Source: Klebsiella sp. BIGb0138
GTDB taxonomy: Bacteria; Pseudomonadota; Gammaproteobacteria; Enterobacterales; Enterobacteriaceae
Assembly (NCBI RefSeq): GCF_004342285.1
Contig: NZ_SMCV01000001.1
Location: 682,001 to 746,000 of the forward strand
DNA length: 64,000 bases
Direction: 5' to 3'
The position numbers and the translations under genes are program-made. Position 1 is the stretch's first letter. Each line of letters opens with the position of its first letter. Below the pieces are notes generated by a model. The model made no database searches, was not told the DNA's origin, and saw only the letters and a program-made list of their open reading frames with translations. This document shows positions 1 to 11,953 of this stretch, piece by piece.

Positions 1-36
1 GGACCGCCGCCGGGGATATTCACTCAACCCACAAAC

Positions 37-1878
37 TCAGCGCAGTACCATCAGCAACGCCAGTACGACAACCGCTCCGACGCTCATTGATGCCACGTAC
101 CAGCGTAAATAACCGTTCTCGCTTAGCAGCAGGCCTTTACCTGCAAAGCGGGAAAGGATCGCCGGAATGTTCATCATGGCATTCAGCGGATCGCTCTTCA
201 GCAGCCAGGCGATGCCGAGGAATGGTTTCACGAACACTTTGTCGTATAACCAGTCGAAGCCCCAGGCATGGAACCACCATGTGCCCAAGAAGCGGCCAGG
301 CGCGCTGTTGGCGATAGAGGTCACCAGCGTGCGTTTGCCCAGCCACAGCCATGCGGCGATCAGGATGCCGGCGATAGCCACGATCCCGGAGGTGATTTCC
401 AGCGTCATCACGCGACCGTGCTCAAGCTCGGTCGTCTGCGGCAGCACGCCCTGCAGCGGCGGAACGATCAGTGCGCCAACGAAAGTCGACAAAATCAGCA
501 GAACAATCAGCGGCAGATGGTGGGTAATCCCCTGCCCTGCATGCGCGTGGATCTGTTCTTTGCCGTGGAACACGATGAAGATCATGCGGAAGGTATACAG
601 CGAGGTCATGAACGCCCCGACCAGGCCGGCTACCATCAGGTTGATATGACCGTTGGCCATCGCCCCGGCCAGAATTTCATCCTTACTGAAGAAGCCTGCG
701 GTAATCAGCGGCAGGGCGGACAGCGCCGCGCCCCCCACCAGGAAGCAGACGTACACCAGCGGAATCGACTTACGCAGGCCGCCCATCTTGAAGATGTTCT
801 GCTCGTGATGACAGGCCAGGATAACCGAACCGGAGGAGAGGAACAGCAGCGCTTTAAAGAACGCGTGGGTCATCAGATGGAAAATCGCCGCATCCCACGC
901 CTGCACGCCCAGCGCCAGGAACATATAGCCAATCTGGCTCATGGTCGAGTAGGCGAGCACGCGTTTGATGTCGGTCTGCACCAGCGCGGCGAAACCGGCG
1001 AGCACCAGCGTCACCGCCCCCACAATACCGACCAGATGGAGAATTTCCGGGGTCATCAGGAACAGGCCGTGGGTACGGGCGATCAGGTAGACGCCCGCGG
1101 TCACCATGGTTGCGGCGTGGATCAGCGCGGAGACCGGCGTTGGACCCGCCATCGCATCCGCAAGCCAGGTCTGCAACGGCAGCTGCGCGGATTTACCGAC
1201 CGCACCACCCAGCAGCATCAGCGTCGCCCAGGTCAACATGTTGTTGCCGGCTTCGAAGTGCTGCGGCGCCAGTTCGACCATTTCACGGAAGTTCAGCGTC
1301 CCCAGTTCGTTGTAGAGAATGAACAGCGCAAAGGCGAGGAACACGTCGCCGATGCGGGTCACCACAAACGCTTTCATTGCGGCGGCGCCGTTTTTCGGAT
1401 CGGTATAGTAGAAACCGATCAGCAGATAGGAGCACAGGCCCACGCCTTCCCAGCCGAGGTACATCAACAGCAGGTTATCGGCCAGCACCAGCACCACCAT
1501 GCTCGCAATGAACAGGTTGGTGTAGGCGAAGAAGCGGGAGTAGCCCTCTTCCCCACGCATATACCAGGAGGCGAACATGTGGATCAGGAAGCCAACGCCG
1601 GTAACCACGGAGAGCATGGTCAGCGAAAGACCATCCAGAACCAGGTTAAAACCGATGTTGAAATCACCCACCGACATCCAGGTCCACAGCGGGACGCTGA
1701 CCGCCTGTTTGCCGTTCGCAAAAAAGTCGACGCCGACAAACGCGGTCACCAGCGCCGCCAGGCCGACTGACCCCATCCCCACGGTGGCGGAGAGGTTTTC
1801 CGACCAGCGGCCACGGGAGAATGCCAGCAGGACAAAGCCAATCAATGGCAGAAGAATGGTTAAGGCAAGCATGTTCAT
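37..1878 (-). CDS. nuoL: NADH-quinone oxidoreductase subunit L
   Basis: This is the distal antiporter-like membrane subunit of proton-pumping complex I in the inner membrane. The 613 residues equal the E. coli length and align along the whole protein. It is almost entirely hydrophobic helices, with the conserved [15 protein letters not shown] segment that carries the essential glutamate of helix 5 and the [18 protein letters not shown] helix typical of NuoL/M/N. The [11 protein letters not shown] end belongs to the long lateral helix region. The start codon overlaps the nuoK stop by four bases, so translation is probably coupled. nuoM and nuoN should follow beyond the left edge. Confidence 0.98.
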   Translation of the reverse strand: MNMLALTILLPLIGFVLLAFSRGRWSENLSATVGMGSVGLAALVTAFVGVDFFANGKQAVSVPLWTWMSVGDFNIGFNLVLDGLSLTMLSVVTGVGFLIHMFASWYMRGEEGYSRFFAYTNLFIASMVVLVLADNLLLMYLGWEGVGLCSYLLIGFYYTDPKNGAAAMKAFVVTRIGDVFLAFALFILYNELGTLNFREMVELAPQHFEAGNNMLTWATLMLLGGAVGKSAQLPLQTWLADAMAGPTPVSALIHAATMVTAGVYLIARTHGLFLMTPEILHLVGIVGAVTLVLAGFAALVQTDIKRVLAYSTMSQIGYMFLALGVQAWDAAIFHLMTHAFFKALLFLSSGSVILACHHEQNIFKMGGLRKSIPLVYVCFLVGGAALSALPLITAGFFSKDEILAGAMANGHINLMVAGLVGAFMTSLYTFRMIFIVFHGKEQIHAHAGQGITHHLPLIVLLILSTFVGALIVPPLQGVLPQTTELEHGRVMTLEITSGIVAIAGILIAAWLWLGKRTLVTSIANSAPGRFLGTWWFHAWGFDWLYDKVFVKPFLGIAWLLKSDPLNAMMNIPAILSRFAGKGLLLSENGYLRWYVASMSVGAVVVLALLMVLR

Positions 1879-2177
1879 CCACGCAACTCACTTACTGAAT
1901 CGATGTTCAGGTTCTGGCGGCGACGATGGAGCTGCAGCAACAGCGCCAGGCCGATACTCGCTTCCGCAGCCGCGAGGCTGATGGCGAGGATATACATTAT
2001 CTGACCGTCGGTCTGGCCCCAGTAGCTGCCGGCAACCACGAAAGCCAGCGCCGCGGCGTTGATCATGATCTCCAGGCTAATCAGCATAAACAGCAGATTG
2101 CGACGGATCACCAGACCCGTCAAACCGAGAACAAACAGGATCGCGGCGAGGATCAGTCCATGTGTTAAGGGGATCAT
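1875..2177 (-). CDS. nuoK: NADH-quinone oxidoreductase subunit K
   Basis: NuoK is a small three-helix membrane subunit of complex I, related to MrpC. The 100 residues are the standard length. The two buried glutamates needed for proton translocation are visible at E36 (in SLEIMIN) and E72 (in LAAAEASIG). It overlaps nuoJ upstream and nuoL downstream by four bases each, so the genes look translationally coupled. Confidence 0.98.
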   Translation of the reverse strand: MIPLTHGLILAAILFVLGLTGLVIRRNLLFMLISLEIMINAAALAFVVAGSYWGQTDGQIMYILAISLAAAEASIGLALLLQLHRRRQNLNIDSVSELRG

Positions 2178-2728
2178 GCGTGTTCCTCCGTTTTTCTTTT
2201 GTCGCTATCGCCCTGGCGGTTGCTCAGCACCTCACCGACGCGCTCTTCGCGGCCGATGTGGAAGGCGACAACCAGACCGGCCAGCAGCAGCATGGAGGCC
2301 AGCTCCACCGCCAGTACGTACGGGCCAAACAGCGCAATACCCACTTCTTTCGCGCTTATCGCCGCGCCATCGATGCCCTGATCGTTAAGACCGAGGATGG
2401 CGTAAACGATAACCACCAGCAGTACCGCGGACAGAATCGCCGGGCCAATCCAGATCCCCGGCTGCAGCCATTTGCGTTCCTGTTCGATTTCGCTGCCGCC
2501 CAGGTTGAGCATCATCACCACAAACACGAACAGCACCATGATGGCCCCGGCGTAAACGATGATTTCCAGCGCCCCGGCGAAGTAGGCGCCCAGCGAAAAG
2601 AACACCCCGGCAATCGCTAACAGCGAAATGATCAGGTACAGCAAGGCATGTACCGGATTGGTGTGGGTGATCACCCGCAGGGTCGCGAGGATGGCGATAA
2701 GGCCACAGATATAAAAAGCGAATTCCAT
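2174..2728 (-). CDS. nuoJ: NADH-quinone oxidoreductase subunit J
   Basis: NuoJ is a five-helix membrane subunit of complex I, sitting between the quinone-binding arm and the antiporter modules. At 184 residues it matches E. coli. The conserved helix near [18 protein letters not shown] includes the pi-bulge region of helix 3. The C-terminal tail ([12 protein letters not shown]) is polar and cytosolic. The gene starts 10 bases after the nuoI stop and overlaps nuoK by four. Confidence 0.98.
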   Translation of the reverse strand: MEFAFYICGLIAILATLRVITHTNPVHALLYLIISLLAIAGVFFSLGAYFAGALEIIVYAGAIMVLFVFVVMMLNLGGSEIEQERKWLQPGIWIGPAILSAVLLVVIVYAILGLNDQGIDGAAISAKEVGIALFGPYVLAVELASMLLLAGLVVAFHIGREERVGEVLSNRQGDSDKRKTEEHA

Positions 2729-2738
2729 TGCCCTCTCC

Positions 2739-3281
2739 TTACGGTAACAGGCTCTTGACGTCGATAGGCTTAGCTTCGTTCTCTGCTTCGCCCTTATCTT
2801 TGCCGTCGATTGCCATACCCGCCATCCGGTAGAAGTTATATTCCGGGTATTTGCCCGGACCGGAAATCAGCAGATCCTCTTTTTCGTACACCAGGTCCTG
2901 ACGTTTGTATTCGCCCAGTTCGAAGTCCGGGGTCAACTGAATCGCCGTGGTCGGGCACGCTTCTTCACACAGACCGCAGAAAATGCAGCGCGAGAAGTTG
3001 ATACGGAAAAACTCCGGGTACCAGCGGCCGTCTTTGGTCTCTGCTTTTTGCAAAGAGATACAGCCTACCGGACACGCTACCGCACACAGGTTACAGGCAA
3101 CGCAGCGCTCTTCACCGTCCGGGTCGCGCGTCAGCACGATACGGCCACGATAGCGCGGCGGCAGATATACCGGCTCTTCCGGGTACATCTGAGTTTCACG
3201 TTTGGCGAAGGCGTGCATCCCGATCATCCAGATACTGCGGACCTGGGTGCCGAACCCCACCAATAATTCTTTTAAGGTCAT
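2739..3281 (-). CDS. nuoI: NADH-quinone oxidoreductase subunit I
   Basis: NuoI is the 8Fe ferredoxin-like subunit carrying clusters N6a and N6b, which pass electrons to N2 in the peripheral arm. Two CxxCxxCxxxCP motifs are visible, with cysteines 60/63/66/70 and 99/102/105/109. The frame is open for 27 codons further upstream, but I chose the ATG at 3281. It gives [10 protein letters not shown] and the usual 180 residues, and it has an AAGGGGTG ribosome site just upstream. The longer reading would overlap the nuoH stop region. Confidence 0.97.
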   Translation of the reverse strand: MTLKELLVGFGTQVRSIWMIGMHAFAKRETQMYPEEPVYLPPRYRGRIVLTRDPDGEERCVACNLCAVACPVGCISLQKAETKDGRWYPEFFRINFSRCIFCGLCEEACPTTAIQLTPDFELGEYKRQDLVYEKEDLLISGPGKYPEYNFYRMAGMAIDGKDKGEAENEAKPIDVKSLLP

Positions 3282-3295
3282 GGTCAATTCACCCC

Positions 3296-4273
3296 TTATT
3301 GCGCCTGCCAGAGAATGACAGCCGCCGTTACCAACAAGTTGATCAGCGTTAACGGCAGGCATACCTTCCAGCCAAAGGACATTACCTGGTCATAGCGCGG
3401 ACGCGGTAATGATGCGCGAATCAAAATGAACATCATCATGAAGAACGCGGTTTTCAGCGCGAACCAGATGAACGGAGGTAACCATGGGCCATTCCAGCCG
3501 CCGAAGAACAGCGTCACAATCAGCGCTGATACGGTGACAATCCCGATGTACTCACCGACGAAGAACAGACCGAACTTCATGCCGGAATATTCGATGTGGT
3601 AACCATCGGCCAGTTCCTGCTCGGCTTCCGGCTGGTCAAACGGGTGACGGTGACAGACCGCCACGCCGGCGATAGCAAAGGTGACAAAGCCAAAGAACTG
3701 CGGAATCACGTTCCACAGATGCGCCTGGTTGTTGACGATATCGCTCATGTTGAACGATCCCGCCTGCGCCACCACGCCCATCAGCGACAGACCGAGGAAC
3801 ACTTCGTAGCTCAGGGTCTGCGCGGAAGCACGCATCGCCCCCAGCAGCGAGTATTTGTTGTTACTCGACCAGCCGGCGAACAGCACGGCGTAAACCGCCA
3901 GACCGGCCATCATCAGGAAGAACAGGATACCGATGTTCAGGTCGGCGACCACCCACGACGGACTGACCGGCACGATAGCAAAGGCCAGCAGCAACGACGT
4001 AAAGGCGATAACCGGGGCCAGAGTAAAGATAACGCGGTCCGTAAAGCGCGGAACCCAGTCCTCTTTAAAGAACATCTTGATCATATCGGCGACGAGCTGC
4101 AGCGACCCGCCCCAGCCGACACGGTTAGGCCCGTAACGGTTCTGGAACAGCCCCAGCAGACGACGTTCGCCAAAGCTCATGAACGCACCGCAGGTCACCA
4201 CCACCAGCAGAATAACCACTGCCTTCAGGATGGTTAACAGAATGTCGATGAGATCCGGTGTTAACCAACTCAT
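3296..4273 (-). CDS. nuoH: NADH-quinone oxidoreductase subunit H
   Basis: NuoH (ND1 homologue) is an eight-helix membrane subunit forming much of the quinone chamber at the junction of the two arms. The length of 325 residues equals E. coli. The acidic loop [19 protein letters not shown], which lines the quinone site and proton path, is intact, as is the [14 protein letters not shown] loop near the C-terminus. The start overlaps the nuoG stop (ATGA). Confidence 0.98.
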   Translation of the reverse strand: MSWLTPDLIDILLTILKAVVILLVVVTCGAFMSFGERRLLGLFQNRYGPNRVGWGGSLQLVADMIKMFFKEDWVPRFTDRVIFTLAPVIAFTSLLLAFAIVPVSPSWVVADLNIGILFFLMMAGLAVYAVLFAGWSSNNKYSLLGAMRASAQTLSYEVFLGLSLMGVVAQAGSFNMSDIVNNQAHLWNVIPQFFGFVTFAIAGVAVCHRHPFDQPEAEQELADGYHIEYSGMKFGLFFVGEYIGIVTVSALIVTLFFGGWNGPWLPPFIWFALKTAFFMMMFILIRASLPRPRYDQVMSFGWKVCLPLTLINLLVTAAVILWQAQ

Positions 4274-6996
4274 GCTTTCGCCTCCTGCAGTGTGTCAATA
4301 CGTGCGCCGGTCAGTACCGGCGCAATGCCCGGCATCCCCATCGGCAAGCCCACCTGCCCTGCCGTCAGCCCCGCAGAAATCACCAGCGGCAGGCTAAGCG
4401 CCTGGCCTTCTACGCTGAAGGAGACCATCGCCCCTTCGTTGACGCCAAGCTTCGCGGCATCCGCCGGGTTCAGCTTGATATACGGCTGCGGCATGCGGCT
4501 CTGGAAGACCGGAGAACGCTGCGACAGTTCGTCGCTGCCGAACAGATGGTAGTACGGCGCGATACGCCATTTCCCCTCTTCCGCCTGGAAGCTTGCCGGC
4601 ACCGTGGTGAAATAATCCAGACCGCTGGCAGACGCCTCGATCAGACGTACGCCCGGATCGCCATGGCGCAGTTTACCGCCCACTTCGTCCTGGAATTTAT
4701 TCCACGCCTGCGGGGAGTTCCAGCCCGGCGCCCAGGCAAACGGAATTTGCGAACGCGGCGCGGACGGCTGGTTGTTCCCTTCCATCGAGAAGGCGAACAT
4801 GGTGTCTTTATCCTGCGGCTGACGCGGTTCATGCACGCTGATGTTAGCGCGCATTGCCGTGCGGCCGCTGTAGCGATGCGGCTCACGCGCCAGTTTCTGG
4901 CCCCGGATACGGAAGGTCGCGTCCGGCGCGGCATCTTTAATGCCTGCCAGCTGCGGCAGTTTCGCCACGACGGCATCAATCACGTGGTCCAGCTGCGTCC
5001 AGTCAACCTGACGGTTGTCGACGGTGCTGTGCAGCGAGTGCAGCCAGCGCCAGCTTTCCAGCATGACGGTATTCGCATCGTAGTAAGCCGGGTCGTAAAC
5101 CTGGAAGAAACGCTGTGCGCGGCCTTCGTTGTTGACCACCGTCCCGTCGCTTTCGGCGAAACTTGCCGCGGAAAGCACCAGATGCGCTTTGTCCATAATC
5201 GCCGTGCGCTGGTGATCAACCACCATCACCAGCGGCGCTTTGGCCAGCGCAGCGTCTACGCGCTCGGCAGAAGCGTGGCGGTGCAGGTCGTTTTCCAGCA
5301 CGATAACCGCATCGGCCGCGCCGGTTTCCAGTTCGCTCAGCGCCTCTTCCAGAGAGCCGCCGCCGATCAGTCCCAGGCCAACGCTGTTCACCGCCCGGGC
5401 GACCATGGTGACGCCGACGTCGATACCGCGGCCCTTCAGCGCTTTGGCCACGTTGGCCGCCGCCTGAATAATCTCAATGCTGCCGGCGTTAGTCCCGGAG
5501 ACAATCAGCGGTTTCTTCGCCCCGGCCAACGCCTGGACGATTACATCGATTTTGCCTTTCAGATCGTTGCTCAGTCCGTCCACCGCCGGCGCGCTGTCAT
5601 CCAGCGCATGCGCAATGGCAAAGCCCAGGCGCGCCTGGTCTTCAACCGGCGCGCGGTAGGTCCACGCGGCGACATCGTCGAGACGGGTGTCATCGATATT
5701 GGTGACAAACAGCGGATGCTTCGCGCGCTGACCGATGTTGAGGATCGCCGCAATCTGCCAGTCGGCGACTTTCTGCGCCGCGGCCATTTCACGCGCTTTC
5801 CCTTTCACCGCCTGACGTACGGCCAGGGCGACGCGGGCGCCGGTTTGGGTGATATCTTCGCCCAGCACCAGTACCGCATCGTAGGATTCGATTTCGCGCA
5901 GCGCCGGGGTATGAATACCGCCGTCACGCAGCACTTTCAGCACCATCTGCAGGCGCTCCTGCTCACTCTTCGCAATGCCGGTATAGAAGTTCTCAGCGCC
6001 CACCAGCTCACGCAACGCAAAGTTGCTTTCAATGCTGGCGCGCGGCGAGCCAATACCAATCACTTTTTTCGACTGACGCAGAATATCCGCAGCCCCCTGC
6101 ATCGCCTGTTCAGCGTTAAGGGTAATCAGATCGTCGCCGCGACGTTGCACCGGCTGACGCGGACGGTCTTTCAGGTTCACGTAGCCATAGCCGAAACGAC
6201 CGCGGTCGCAGAGGAAGTAGCGGTTTACCGTACCGTTATAACGGTTTTCGATACGACGCAGCTCGCCATAGCGCTCGCCCGGGCTGATGTTACAGCCAAT
6301 GGAACATTGCTGGCAGATGCTCGGCGCAAACTGCATATCCCATTTACGGTTATAACGCTCGGAGTGCGTCTTATCAGTGAACACGCCGGTCGGGCAGACT
6401 TCAACCAGGTTGCCGGAGAATTCGCTTTCCAGCACGCCATCTTCCGGGCGGCCGAAGTAGACGTTGTCGTGGGCGCCATACACCCCCAGATCGGTGCCGT
6501 CGGCATAATCTTTGTAGTAACGAACGCAGCGGTAGCAGGCGATGCAGCGGTTCATTTCGTGCGAGATGAACGGCCCCAGATCCTGGTTGCGGTGGGTACG
6601 CTTGGTAAAACGGTAGCGACGGAAGCTATGACCGGTCATCACGGTCATATCCTGCAGGTGGCAGTTACCGCCCTCTTCGCAGACCGGGCAGTCGTGCGGG
6701 TGGTTGGTCATCAACCACTCCACCACGCTCTCGCGGAACTGCTTCGCTTCGCCGTCGTCAATGGAAATAAAAGTGCCGTCCGATGCCGGTGTCATACAGG
6801 ACATCACCAGGCGACCACGCGTGTCTTCCGCGTTTTGATATTGCTTCACCGCACACTGGCGGCAAGCACCGACGCTGCCGAGCGCCGGGTGCCAGCAAAA
6901 GTATGGAATATCAAGACCAAGAGAGAGACAGGCCTCTAACAGGTTGTCCGCTCCATTGACCTCGTATTCTTTGCCGTCTACATGAATCGTAGCCAT
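4270..6996 (-). CDS. nuoG: NADH-quinone oxidoreductase subunit G
   Basis: NuoG is the largest peripheral-arm subunit. It has an N-terminal 2Fe-2S ferredoxin domain (C34, C45, C48, C67), a His-Cys 4Fe-4S motif ([18 protein letters not shown]), a further CxxCxxC cluster ([11 protein letters not shown]) and a long molybdopterin-oxidoreductase-like domain with an extra CQQCSIGC cluster (N7) at its start. Two start codons lie six bases apart. I chose the inner ATG (908 residues) because GGAAG sits about seven bases before it, whereas the outer ATG at 7002 is only one base away. The gene is followed directly by nuoH. Confidence 0.97.
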   Translation of the reverse strand: MATIHVDGKEYEVNGADNLLEACLSLGLDIPYFCWHPALGSVGACRQCAVKQYQNAEDTRGRLVMSCMTPASDGTFISIDDGEAKQFRESVVEWLMTNHPHDCPVCEEGGNCHLQDMTVMTGHSFRRYRFTKRTHRNQDLGPFISHEMNRCIACYRCVRYYKDYADGTDLGVYGAHDNVYFGRPEDGVLESEFSGNLVEVCPTGVFTDKTHSERYNRKWDMQFAPSICQQCSIGCNISPGERYGELRRIENRYNGTVNRYFLCDRGRFGYGYVNLKDRPRQPVQRRGDDLITLNAEQAMQGAADILRQSKKVIGIGSPRASIESNFALRELVGAENFYTGIAKSEQERLQMVLKVLRDGGIHTPALREIESYDAVLVLGEDITQTGARVALAVRQAVKGKAREMAAAQKVADWQIAAILNIGQRAKHPLFVTNIDDTRLDDVAAWTYRAPVEDQARLGFAIAHALDDSAPAVDGLSNDLKGKIDVIVQALAGAKKPLIVSGTNAGSIEIIQAAANVAKALKGRGIDVGVTMVARAVNSVGLGLIGGGSLEEALSELETGAADAVIVLENDLHRHASAERVDAALAKAPLVMVVDHQRTAIMDKAHLVLSAASFAESDGTVVNNEGRAQRFFQVYDPAYYDANTVMLESWRWLHSLHSTVDNRQVDWTQLDHVIDAVVAKLPQLAGIKDAAPDATFRIRGQKLAREPHRYSGRTAMRANISVHEPRQPQDKDTMFAFSMEGNNQPSAPRSQIPFAWAPGWNSPQAWNKFQDEVGGKLRHGDPGVRLIEASASGLDYFTTVPASFQAEEGKWRIAPYYHLFGSDELSQRSPVFQSRMPQPYIKLNPADAAKLGVNEGAMVSFSVEGQALSLPLVISAGLTAGQVGLPMGMPGIAPVLTGARIDTLQEAKA

Positions 6997-7032
6997 TAGC
7001 ATGCTTCCAAATTAAAAAATCGTTACCACTTC

Positions 7033-7069
7033 CTCTTCCAGATTGCCGCCTTCGCGTCGCCTGGAAGAG
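7033..7069 (-). repeat. Inverted repeat in the nuoG-nuoF gap
   Basis: The 85-base gap between nuoF and nuoG holds a perfect 9-base inverted repeat, CTCTTCCAG at 7033-7041 and CTGGAAGAG at 7061-7069, with a 19-base loop. All other junctions in this operon except nuoB-nuoCD are short or overlapping. There is no T-run, so it is not a simple terminator. It could be a processing or stabilising hairpin. Confidence 0.5.
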
Positions 7070-7081
7070 CCGGTGGAGACA

Positions 7082-8419
7082 TTACCAGCGCGTCTTAAGC
7101 AGGTTCGGCTGAATCCCGTTGATAGCATGGGTATTACTGAACTGCTGCTTAATGCCTGCTTCGAATTCGTCGCGGAAATATTTAATGGCGCTCTGCAGCG
7201 GTTCTACCGCACCTGGCGCATGCGCACAGAAGGTTTTCCCCGGCCCCAGGAACCGACACAGTTGCTCAAGTGTCTCGATATCCCCCGGCTGGCCTTCACC
7301 GCGCTCCAGAGCGCGCAGAATTTTCACGCTCCACGGCAGACCGTCGCGGCACGGCGTACACCAGCCGCAGGACTCGCGGGCGAAAAACTCTTCCAGGTTG
7401 CGCACCAGCGACACCATGCCAATCTCGTGGTCGACGGCCATCGCCAGCGCGGTGCCCAGACGGCTCCCCGCTTTGCCAATACTTTCGAATTCCATCGGCA
7501 GATCAAGATGCGCTTCGGTCAGGAAGTCGGTCCCCGCGCCGCCCGGCTGCCAGGCCTTGAACTTCAGGCCATCGCGCATGCCGCCGGCATAATCCTCGAG
7601 GATTTCGCGCGCGGTGGTACCAAACGGTAGCTCCCAGACGCCCGGGTTTTTCACCCGGCCAGAGAAGCCCATCAGCTTGGTACCGGCATCTTTGCTGGTT
7701 GAAATGTTCTGATACCACTCGACGCCGTTGGCCAGAATCGCCGGGACGTTACACAGGGTTTCAACGTTGTTCACGCAGGTCGGTTTACCCCACACGCCAG
7801 AACTCGCCGGGAATGGCGGCTTGGAACGCGGGTTGGCGCGACGGCCTTCAAGGGAGTTAATCAGCGCGGTTTCTTCACCGCAGATGTAGCGCCCTGCCCC
7901 GGTGTGCACAAACAGTTCGAAATCGAAACCGGTGCCGAGAATGTTTTTGCCCAGCAGACCGGCTTCGGTCGCCTCGGCAATGGCGCGGCGTAAATGCACC
8001 GCCGCTTCAATGTATTCGCCGCGCAGGAAGATGTAGCCGCGGTACGCTTTCAGCGCAAACGCGGAGATCAGCATGCCTTCCACCAGCAGGTGCGGCAGCT
8101 GCTCCATCAGCAGGCGGTCTTTATAGGTGCCCGGCTCCATCTCATCGGCGTTACACAGCAGGTAACGGATGTTCATGGATTCGTCTTTCGGCATCAGGCT
8201 CCACTTCAGACCGGTGGAAAAGCCCGCGCCGCCGCGCCCTTTCAGACCGGCGTCTTTCACCTGATTGACGATCTCATCCGGCGCCAGCCCCAGCAGCGCC
8301 TTACGCGCGCCGGCGTAGCCGTTTTTGCTCTGATATTCTTCCAGCCATACCGGCTGTTTATCATCGCGCAGACGCCAGGTGAGCGGATGCGTTTCGGGAG
8401 TGCGGATCACTGTCTTCAT
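7082..8419 (-). CDS. nuoF: NADH-quinone oxidoreductase subunit F (NADH/FMN binding)
   Basis: NuoF oxidises NADH and holds FMN and 4Fe-4S cluster N3, the electron entry point of complex I. At 445 residues it has the E. coli length. Visible motifs are the glycine-rich [10 protein letters not shown] loop for NADH/FMN and the cluster motif [10 protein letters not shown] with its later fourth cysteine in [10 protein letters not shown]. The start overlaps the nuoE stop by four bases. Confidence 0.98.
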   Translation of the reverse strand: MKTVIRTPETHPLTWRLRDDKQPVWLEEYQSKNGYAGARKALLGLAPDEIVNQVKDAGLKGRGGAGFSTGLKWSLMPKDESMNIRYLLCNADEMEPGTYKDRLLMEQLPHLLVEGMLISAFALKAYRGYIFLRGEYIEAAVHLRRAIAEATEAGLLGKNILGTGFDFELFVHTGAGRYICGEETALINSLEGRRANPRSKPPFPASSGVWGKPTCVNNVETLCNVPAILANGVEWYQNISTSKDAGTKLMGFSGRVKNPGVWELPFGTTAREILEDYAGGMRDGLKFKAWQPGGAGTDFLTEAHLDLPMEFESIGKAGSRLGTALAMAVDHEIGMVSLVRNLEEFFARESCGWCTPCRDGLPWSVKILRALERGEGQPGDIETLEQLCRFLGPGKTFCAHAPGAVEPLQSAIKYFRDEFEAGIKQQFSNTHAINGIQPNLLKTRW

Positions 8420-8916
8420 TTATACTGCTCCAACAGGTCAGGAATCGCCTCCGGCGTCAGATAACTATGAGTATCCTCATCAATCATCATCGTCGGTCCC
8501 TTGTCGCAGTTGCCCAGACAGCAGGTCGGCAGCAGAGTAAAGCGGCCATCAAAGGTGGTTTGACCCGGTTTGATGTCGAGCTTTTTCTCGATCGCCGACT
8601 GAATGCCCTGGAAGCCGGTAATGTGGCAAACCACGCTATCGCAATAGCGGATCACGTGACGGCCAACCGGCTGGCGGAAGATCTGGCTGTAGAATGTCGC
8701 TACGCCTTCCACGTCGCTTGCCGGGATGCCCAGTACGTCGGCGATCGCATAGATCGCACCATCCGGCACCCAGCCGCGCTGTTTCTGAACGATCTTCAGC
8801 GCTTCGATGGACGCCGCACGCGGGTCTTCGTAGTGGTGCTTCTCGTGCTCAATGGCCTCACGCTCTGCCGCACTCAGCTCAAAAGCCTCGGTTTGTGGTT
8901 GTTGATTCTCGTGCAT
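8416..8916 (-). CDS. nuoE: NADH-quinone oxidoreductase subunit E
   Basis: NuoE is a thioredoxin-fold subunit binding 2Fe-2S cluster N1a beside NuoF in the cytosolic arm. The four cluster ligands are visible at C92, C97, C133 and C137 (YCDSVVC and TCCLGNC). The length of 166 residues is normal. The gene follows nuoCD after two bases. Confidence 0.98.
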   Translation of the reverse strand: MHENQQPQTEAFELSAAEREAIEHEKHHYEDPRAASIEALKIVQKQRGWVPDGAIYAIADVLGIPASDVEGVATFYSQIFRQPVGRHVIRYCDSVVCHITGFQGIQSAIEKKLDIKPGQTTFDGRFTLLPTCCLGNCDKGPTMMIDEDTHSYLTPEAIPDLLEQYK

Positions 8917-8918
8917 AA

Positions 8919-10727
8919 TTAGCGGTCCACGTCTGACATAACAAAATCGATACTACCCAGATAAACGATCAGGTCGGATACCAGGCTGCCACGAATCGCC
9001 GACGGGATCTGCTGCAGGTGCGCATAGCTCGGCGTGCGGATACGGGTACGATAGCTCATGGTGCTGCCGTCGCTGGTCAGGTAGTAACTGTTAATACCCT
9101 TCGTCGCTTCAATCATCTGGAAGGATTCGTTGGCCGGCATTACCGGGCCCCAGGAAACCTGCAGGAAGTGCGTAATCAGGGTTTCGATATGCTGCAGCGT
9201 GCGCTCTTTCGGCGGCGGCGTCGTCAGCGGGTGATCCGCCTTGAACGGGCCTTCCGGCATATTATCGAGGCACTGCTGGAGAATGCGCAGGCTCTGGCGC
9301 AGCTCTTCAACTTTCAGCATCACGCGGGTATAGCAGTCGGATACACCGCCGCCAACCGGCACTTCGAAGTCAAAGTTCTCATAGCCAGAGTATGGACGCG
9401 CTTTACGCACGTCGAAGTTGATTCCGGTGGCGCGCAGACCGGCGCCGGTGGTGCCCCACTCCAGCGCTTCTTTCGCGCCGTAAGCGGCAACGCCTTTTGA
9501 ACGGCCAATCAGAATGCTGTTGCGCAGCGCGGCTTTCTCGTAAGAATCCAGACGCTTGGGCATCCACTCAAGGAATTCACGCAGCAGACGATCCCAGCCG
9601 CGCGGCAGATCGTGCGCCACGCCGCCGATGCGGAACCACGCCGGGTGCATACGGAAACCGGTGATGGCTTCCACCAGATCGTAGATCTTCTGCCGGTCGG
9701 TAAAGGCAAAGAACACCGGCGTCATCGCCCCGACGTCCTGAATAAAGGTCGAGATATACAGCAGGTGACTGTTAATGCGGAACAGCTCGGAGAGCATGAC
9801 GCGAATCACATTGACGCGATCCGGTACGGTGATACCCGCCAGCTTTTCGACCGCCAGAACGTACGGCATCTCATTGACGCAGCCGCCAAGGTATTCAATA
9901 CGGTCGGTATACGGAATGTAGCTGTGCCACGACTGACGTTCGCCCATTTTCTCAGCGCCACGGTGGTGGTAGCCGATATCCGGTACACAGTCGACGATCT
10001 CTTCGCCATCAAGCTGCAAAACGATACGGAAAGCACCGTGCGCGGAGGGGTGGTTCGGGCCGAGGTTAAGGAACATGAAGTCCTCGTTTTCGGTCCCGCG
10101 TTTCATGCCCCACGCTTCTGGCTTAAAGGTCAGCGCTTCCATTTCCAGATCCTGCTTGGCTTTGGTCAGCTCAAACGGATCGAACTCGGTGGCGCGCGCC
10201 GGGTAGTCTTTACGCAGCGGATGGCCTTCCCAGGTCGGCGGCATCATGATGCGCGTCAGGTGCGGGTGGCCTTCGATATCAATACCGAACATTTCCCACG
10301 TTTCACGCTCATACCAGTTGGCATTCGGGAACAGTTTGGTCAGTGTCGGCACGCGCAGATCGTTTTCAGACAATGCTACCTTGAGCATGACGTCACGATT
10401 GCGTTCAATAGAAATCAGGTGATAGAAAACGGAAAAATCCGCGGCGGGTAGCCCGTCACGGTGGGTACGCAGACGTTCGTCCATGCCGTGCAGATCGAAC
10501 AGCATGACATAAGGTTTTGGCAATTTCTTCAGGAAATCAACCACCTCCAGCAGCTGTTCGCGCTTGACCCAGACCACCGGAACGCCGGTGCGGGTAGGCT
10601 GAACGGTAAAGGCATCCGGCCCAAAACGATTGCGCAGTTCGCCGATCACCGGGTCATCGAGGTGATCGCGGGTTTGCCAGGCTGGTGCGGCGTCATGCGC
10701 ATGTAAATCGGTCATATTGTTCACCAT
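8919..10727 (-). CDS. nuoC: NADH-quinone oxidoreductase subunit C/D fusion
   Basis: This is the fused NuoC-NuoD protein typical of enterobacteria. The N-terminal 200 or so residues are the NuoC domain (GHPLRKDYP near its end) and the remainder the 49-kDa NuoD domain, related to the NiFe hydrogenase large subunit, which helps form the quinone site ([24 protein letters not shown]). Length is 602 residues. Two in-frame ATGs are possible, 10727 (MVNNMTD) and 10715. I kept the outer one by analogy with E. coli. Confidence 0.97.
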   Translation of the reverse strand: MVNNMTDLHAHDAAPAWQTRDHLDDPVIGELRNRFGPDAFTVQPTRTGVPVVWVKREQLLEVVDFLKKLPKPYVMLFDLHGMDERLRTHRDGLPAADFSVFYHLISIERNRDVMLKVALSENDLRVPTLTKLFPNANWYERETWEMFGIDIEGHPHLTRIMMPPTWEGHPLRKDYPARATEFDPFELTKAKQDLEMEALTFKPEAWGMKRGTENEDFMFLNLGPNHPSAHGAFRIVLQLDGEEIVDCVPDIGYHHRGAEKMGERQSWHSYIPYTDRIEYLGGCVNEMPYVLAVEKLAGITVPDRVNVIRVMLSELFRINSHLLYISTFIQDVGAMTPVFFAFTDRQKIYDLVEAITGFRMHPAWFRIGGVAHDLPRGWDRLLREFLEWMPKRLDSYEKAALRNSILIGRSKGVAAYGAKEALEWGTTGAGLRATGINFDVRKARPYSGYENFDFEVPVGGGVSDCYTRVMLKVEELRQSLRILQQCLDNMPEGPFKADHPLTTPPPKERTLQHIETLITHFLQVSWGPVMPANESFQMIEATKGINSYYLTSDGSTMSYRTRIRTPSYAHLQQIPSAIRGSLVSDLIVYLGSIDFVMSDVDR

Positions 10728-10816
10728 TGCAAAAGGTCCGTGGTGACTGCCGGGCGTGGCTTCGCGCTGTTGTAGATTGATTTGCGAAGTGTTGTGCCGC
10801 CGCCCGCAGGCGCAAG

Positions 10817-11491
10817 TTAAATCTCGTCCGGAGTCCGCAGATTGGTCACCGCAATGCGTTCGCCACGTTTACGCTCGCGTTCCGACTGCATGTTGGCGCG
10901 ATAAACGCCCTGATCGCCAACCACCCACGAGAGCGGACGACGTTCTTTACCAATGGACTCCTGCAGCAGCATCAGCGCCTGCATATAAGCTTCCGGACGC
11001 GGCGGACAGCCTGGGATGTAAACATCAACCGGGATAAACTTGTCCACGCCCTGGACGACAGAATAAATATCGTACATTCCGCCGGAGTTGGCGCATGCGC
11101 CCATGGAGATAACCCATTTTGGCTCCAGCATCTGGTCATAAAGACGCTGAATAACCGGCGCCATTTTGGTGAAGCAGGTGCCGGCGACGACCATCAGGTC
11201 CGCCTGACGAGGAGAAGCACGCAGTACCTCGGCGCCAAAACGCGCAACGTCATGCACCGCAGTGAATGACGTCACCATTTCAACGTAGCAGCATGACAGG
11301 CCAAAGTTGTAAGGCCAGATTGAGTTCTTGCGGCCCCAGTTCACCATGTCATGCAGCGCATGTTCGAGTTTCCCCATATACACGCTTTTGTTGACTTCTT
11401 GCTCCAGGGGGTCAGTGACGATCTCCTGTTTCTGCAGGGGGTAACGGTCGTTCTCACCGTTAGGATCTATGCGGGTGAGCGTATAATCCAT
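10817..11491 (-). CDS. nuoB: NADH-quinone oxidoreductase subunit B
   Basis: NuoB carries cluster N2, the last iron-sulfur centre before quinone. Its ligands are visible as the tandem cysteines C67-C68 (GLSCCYVEM), C133 (MGACANSGG) and C162 ([10 protein letters not shown]). Length is 224 residues against about 220 in E. coli. An 89-base gap separates it from nuoCD. Confidence 0.98.
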   Translation of the reverse strand: MDYTLTRIDPNGENDRYPLQKQEIVTDPLEQEVNKSVYMGKLEHALHDMVNWGRKNSIWPYNFGLSCCYVEMVTSFTAVHDVARFGAEVLRASPRQADLMVVAGTCFTKMAPVIQRLYDQMLEPKWVISMGACANSGGMYDIYSVVQGVDKFIPVDVYIPGCPPRPEAYMQALMLLQESIGKERRPLSWVVGDQGVYRANMQSERERKRGERIAVTNLRTPDEI

Positions 11492-11506
11492 CTTATTGCC
11501 TCGCTT

Positions 11507-11953
11507 TTACTGCATATGACGGTTAGTGGGACTGTCTGTTTCTGAGTTAACCAGCGTGCGACGGGAACGCGCAGGCGTCCAGTCCAGTGCGCCGATACGA
11601 ACGAGGTAAACCAGACCTGCCAGTAGCACTAAAATGAAAATTGCGGCTTCCACAAAGCCGATCCAACCGCTTTCGCGGATTGAAGCCGACCATGCGTAGA
11701 GATACAGGGCTTCCACGTCGAAGATAACGAAGAACATGGCAACCAGATAAAACTTCGCAGAAAGACGTAAGCGAGCCGAACCAACGGAGTCGATCCCCGA
11801 TTCAAACGGCGTATTTTTGCTACGCGCGCGCGCGCGACCGCCGAGGTACCAGCCCCCGACAAGCATCAGGCAGCACAGGCCGATGGCAATGATGAGAAAT
11901 ATAGCGAATGCCCAATGATGAGCGATGACTTCAGTGGATGTTGACATACGCAT
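11507..11953 (-). CDS. nuoA: NADH-quinone oxidoreductase subunit A
   Basis: NuoA is the first gene of the operon, a three-helix membrane subunit at the arm junction. The [20 protein letters not shown] loop is the conserved ND3 loop near the quinone site. Length is 148 residues. Two in-frame ATGs, 11953 and 11947, are both possible and neither has a strong ribosome site. The last 15 or so residues differ from E. coli as I recall it, which is common for this tail. Confidence 0.96.
   Translation of the reverse strand: MRMSTSTEVIAHHWAFAIFLIIAIGLCCLMLVGGWYLGGRARARSKNTPFESGIDSVGSARLRLSAKFYLVAMFFVIFDVEALYLYAWSASIRESGWIGFVEAAIFILVLLAGLVYLVRIGALDWTPARSRRTLVNSETDSPTNRHMQ

Noticed and set aside
268-1770. 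A 500-codon open frame on the plus strand
   Set aside because: Antisense to nuoL, with a Q/H/R-rich product typical of the complement of hydrophobic genes.
4258-6939. An 893-codon open frame on the plus strand
   Set aside because: It is exactly antisense to nuoG. Its product is rich in H, R, Q and A with no recognisable domain, a shadow of high-GC codon use.
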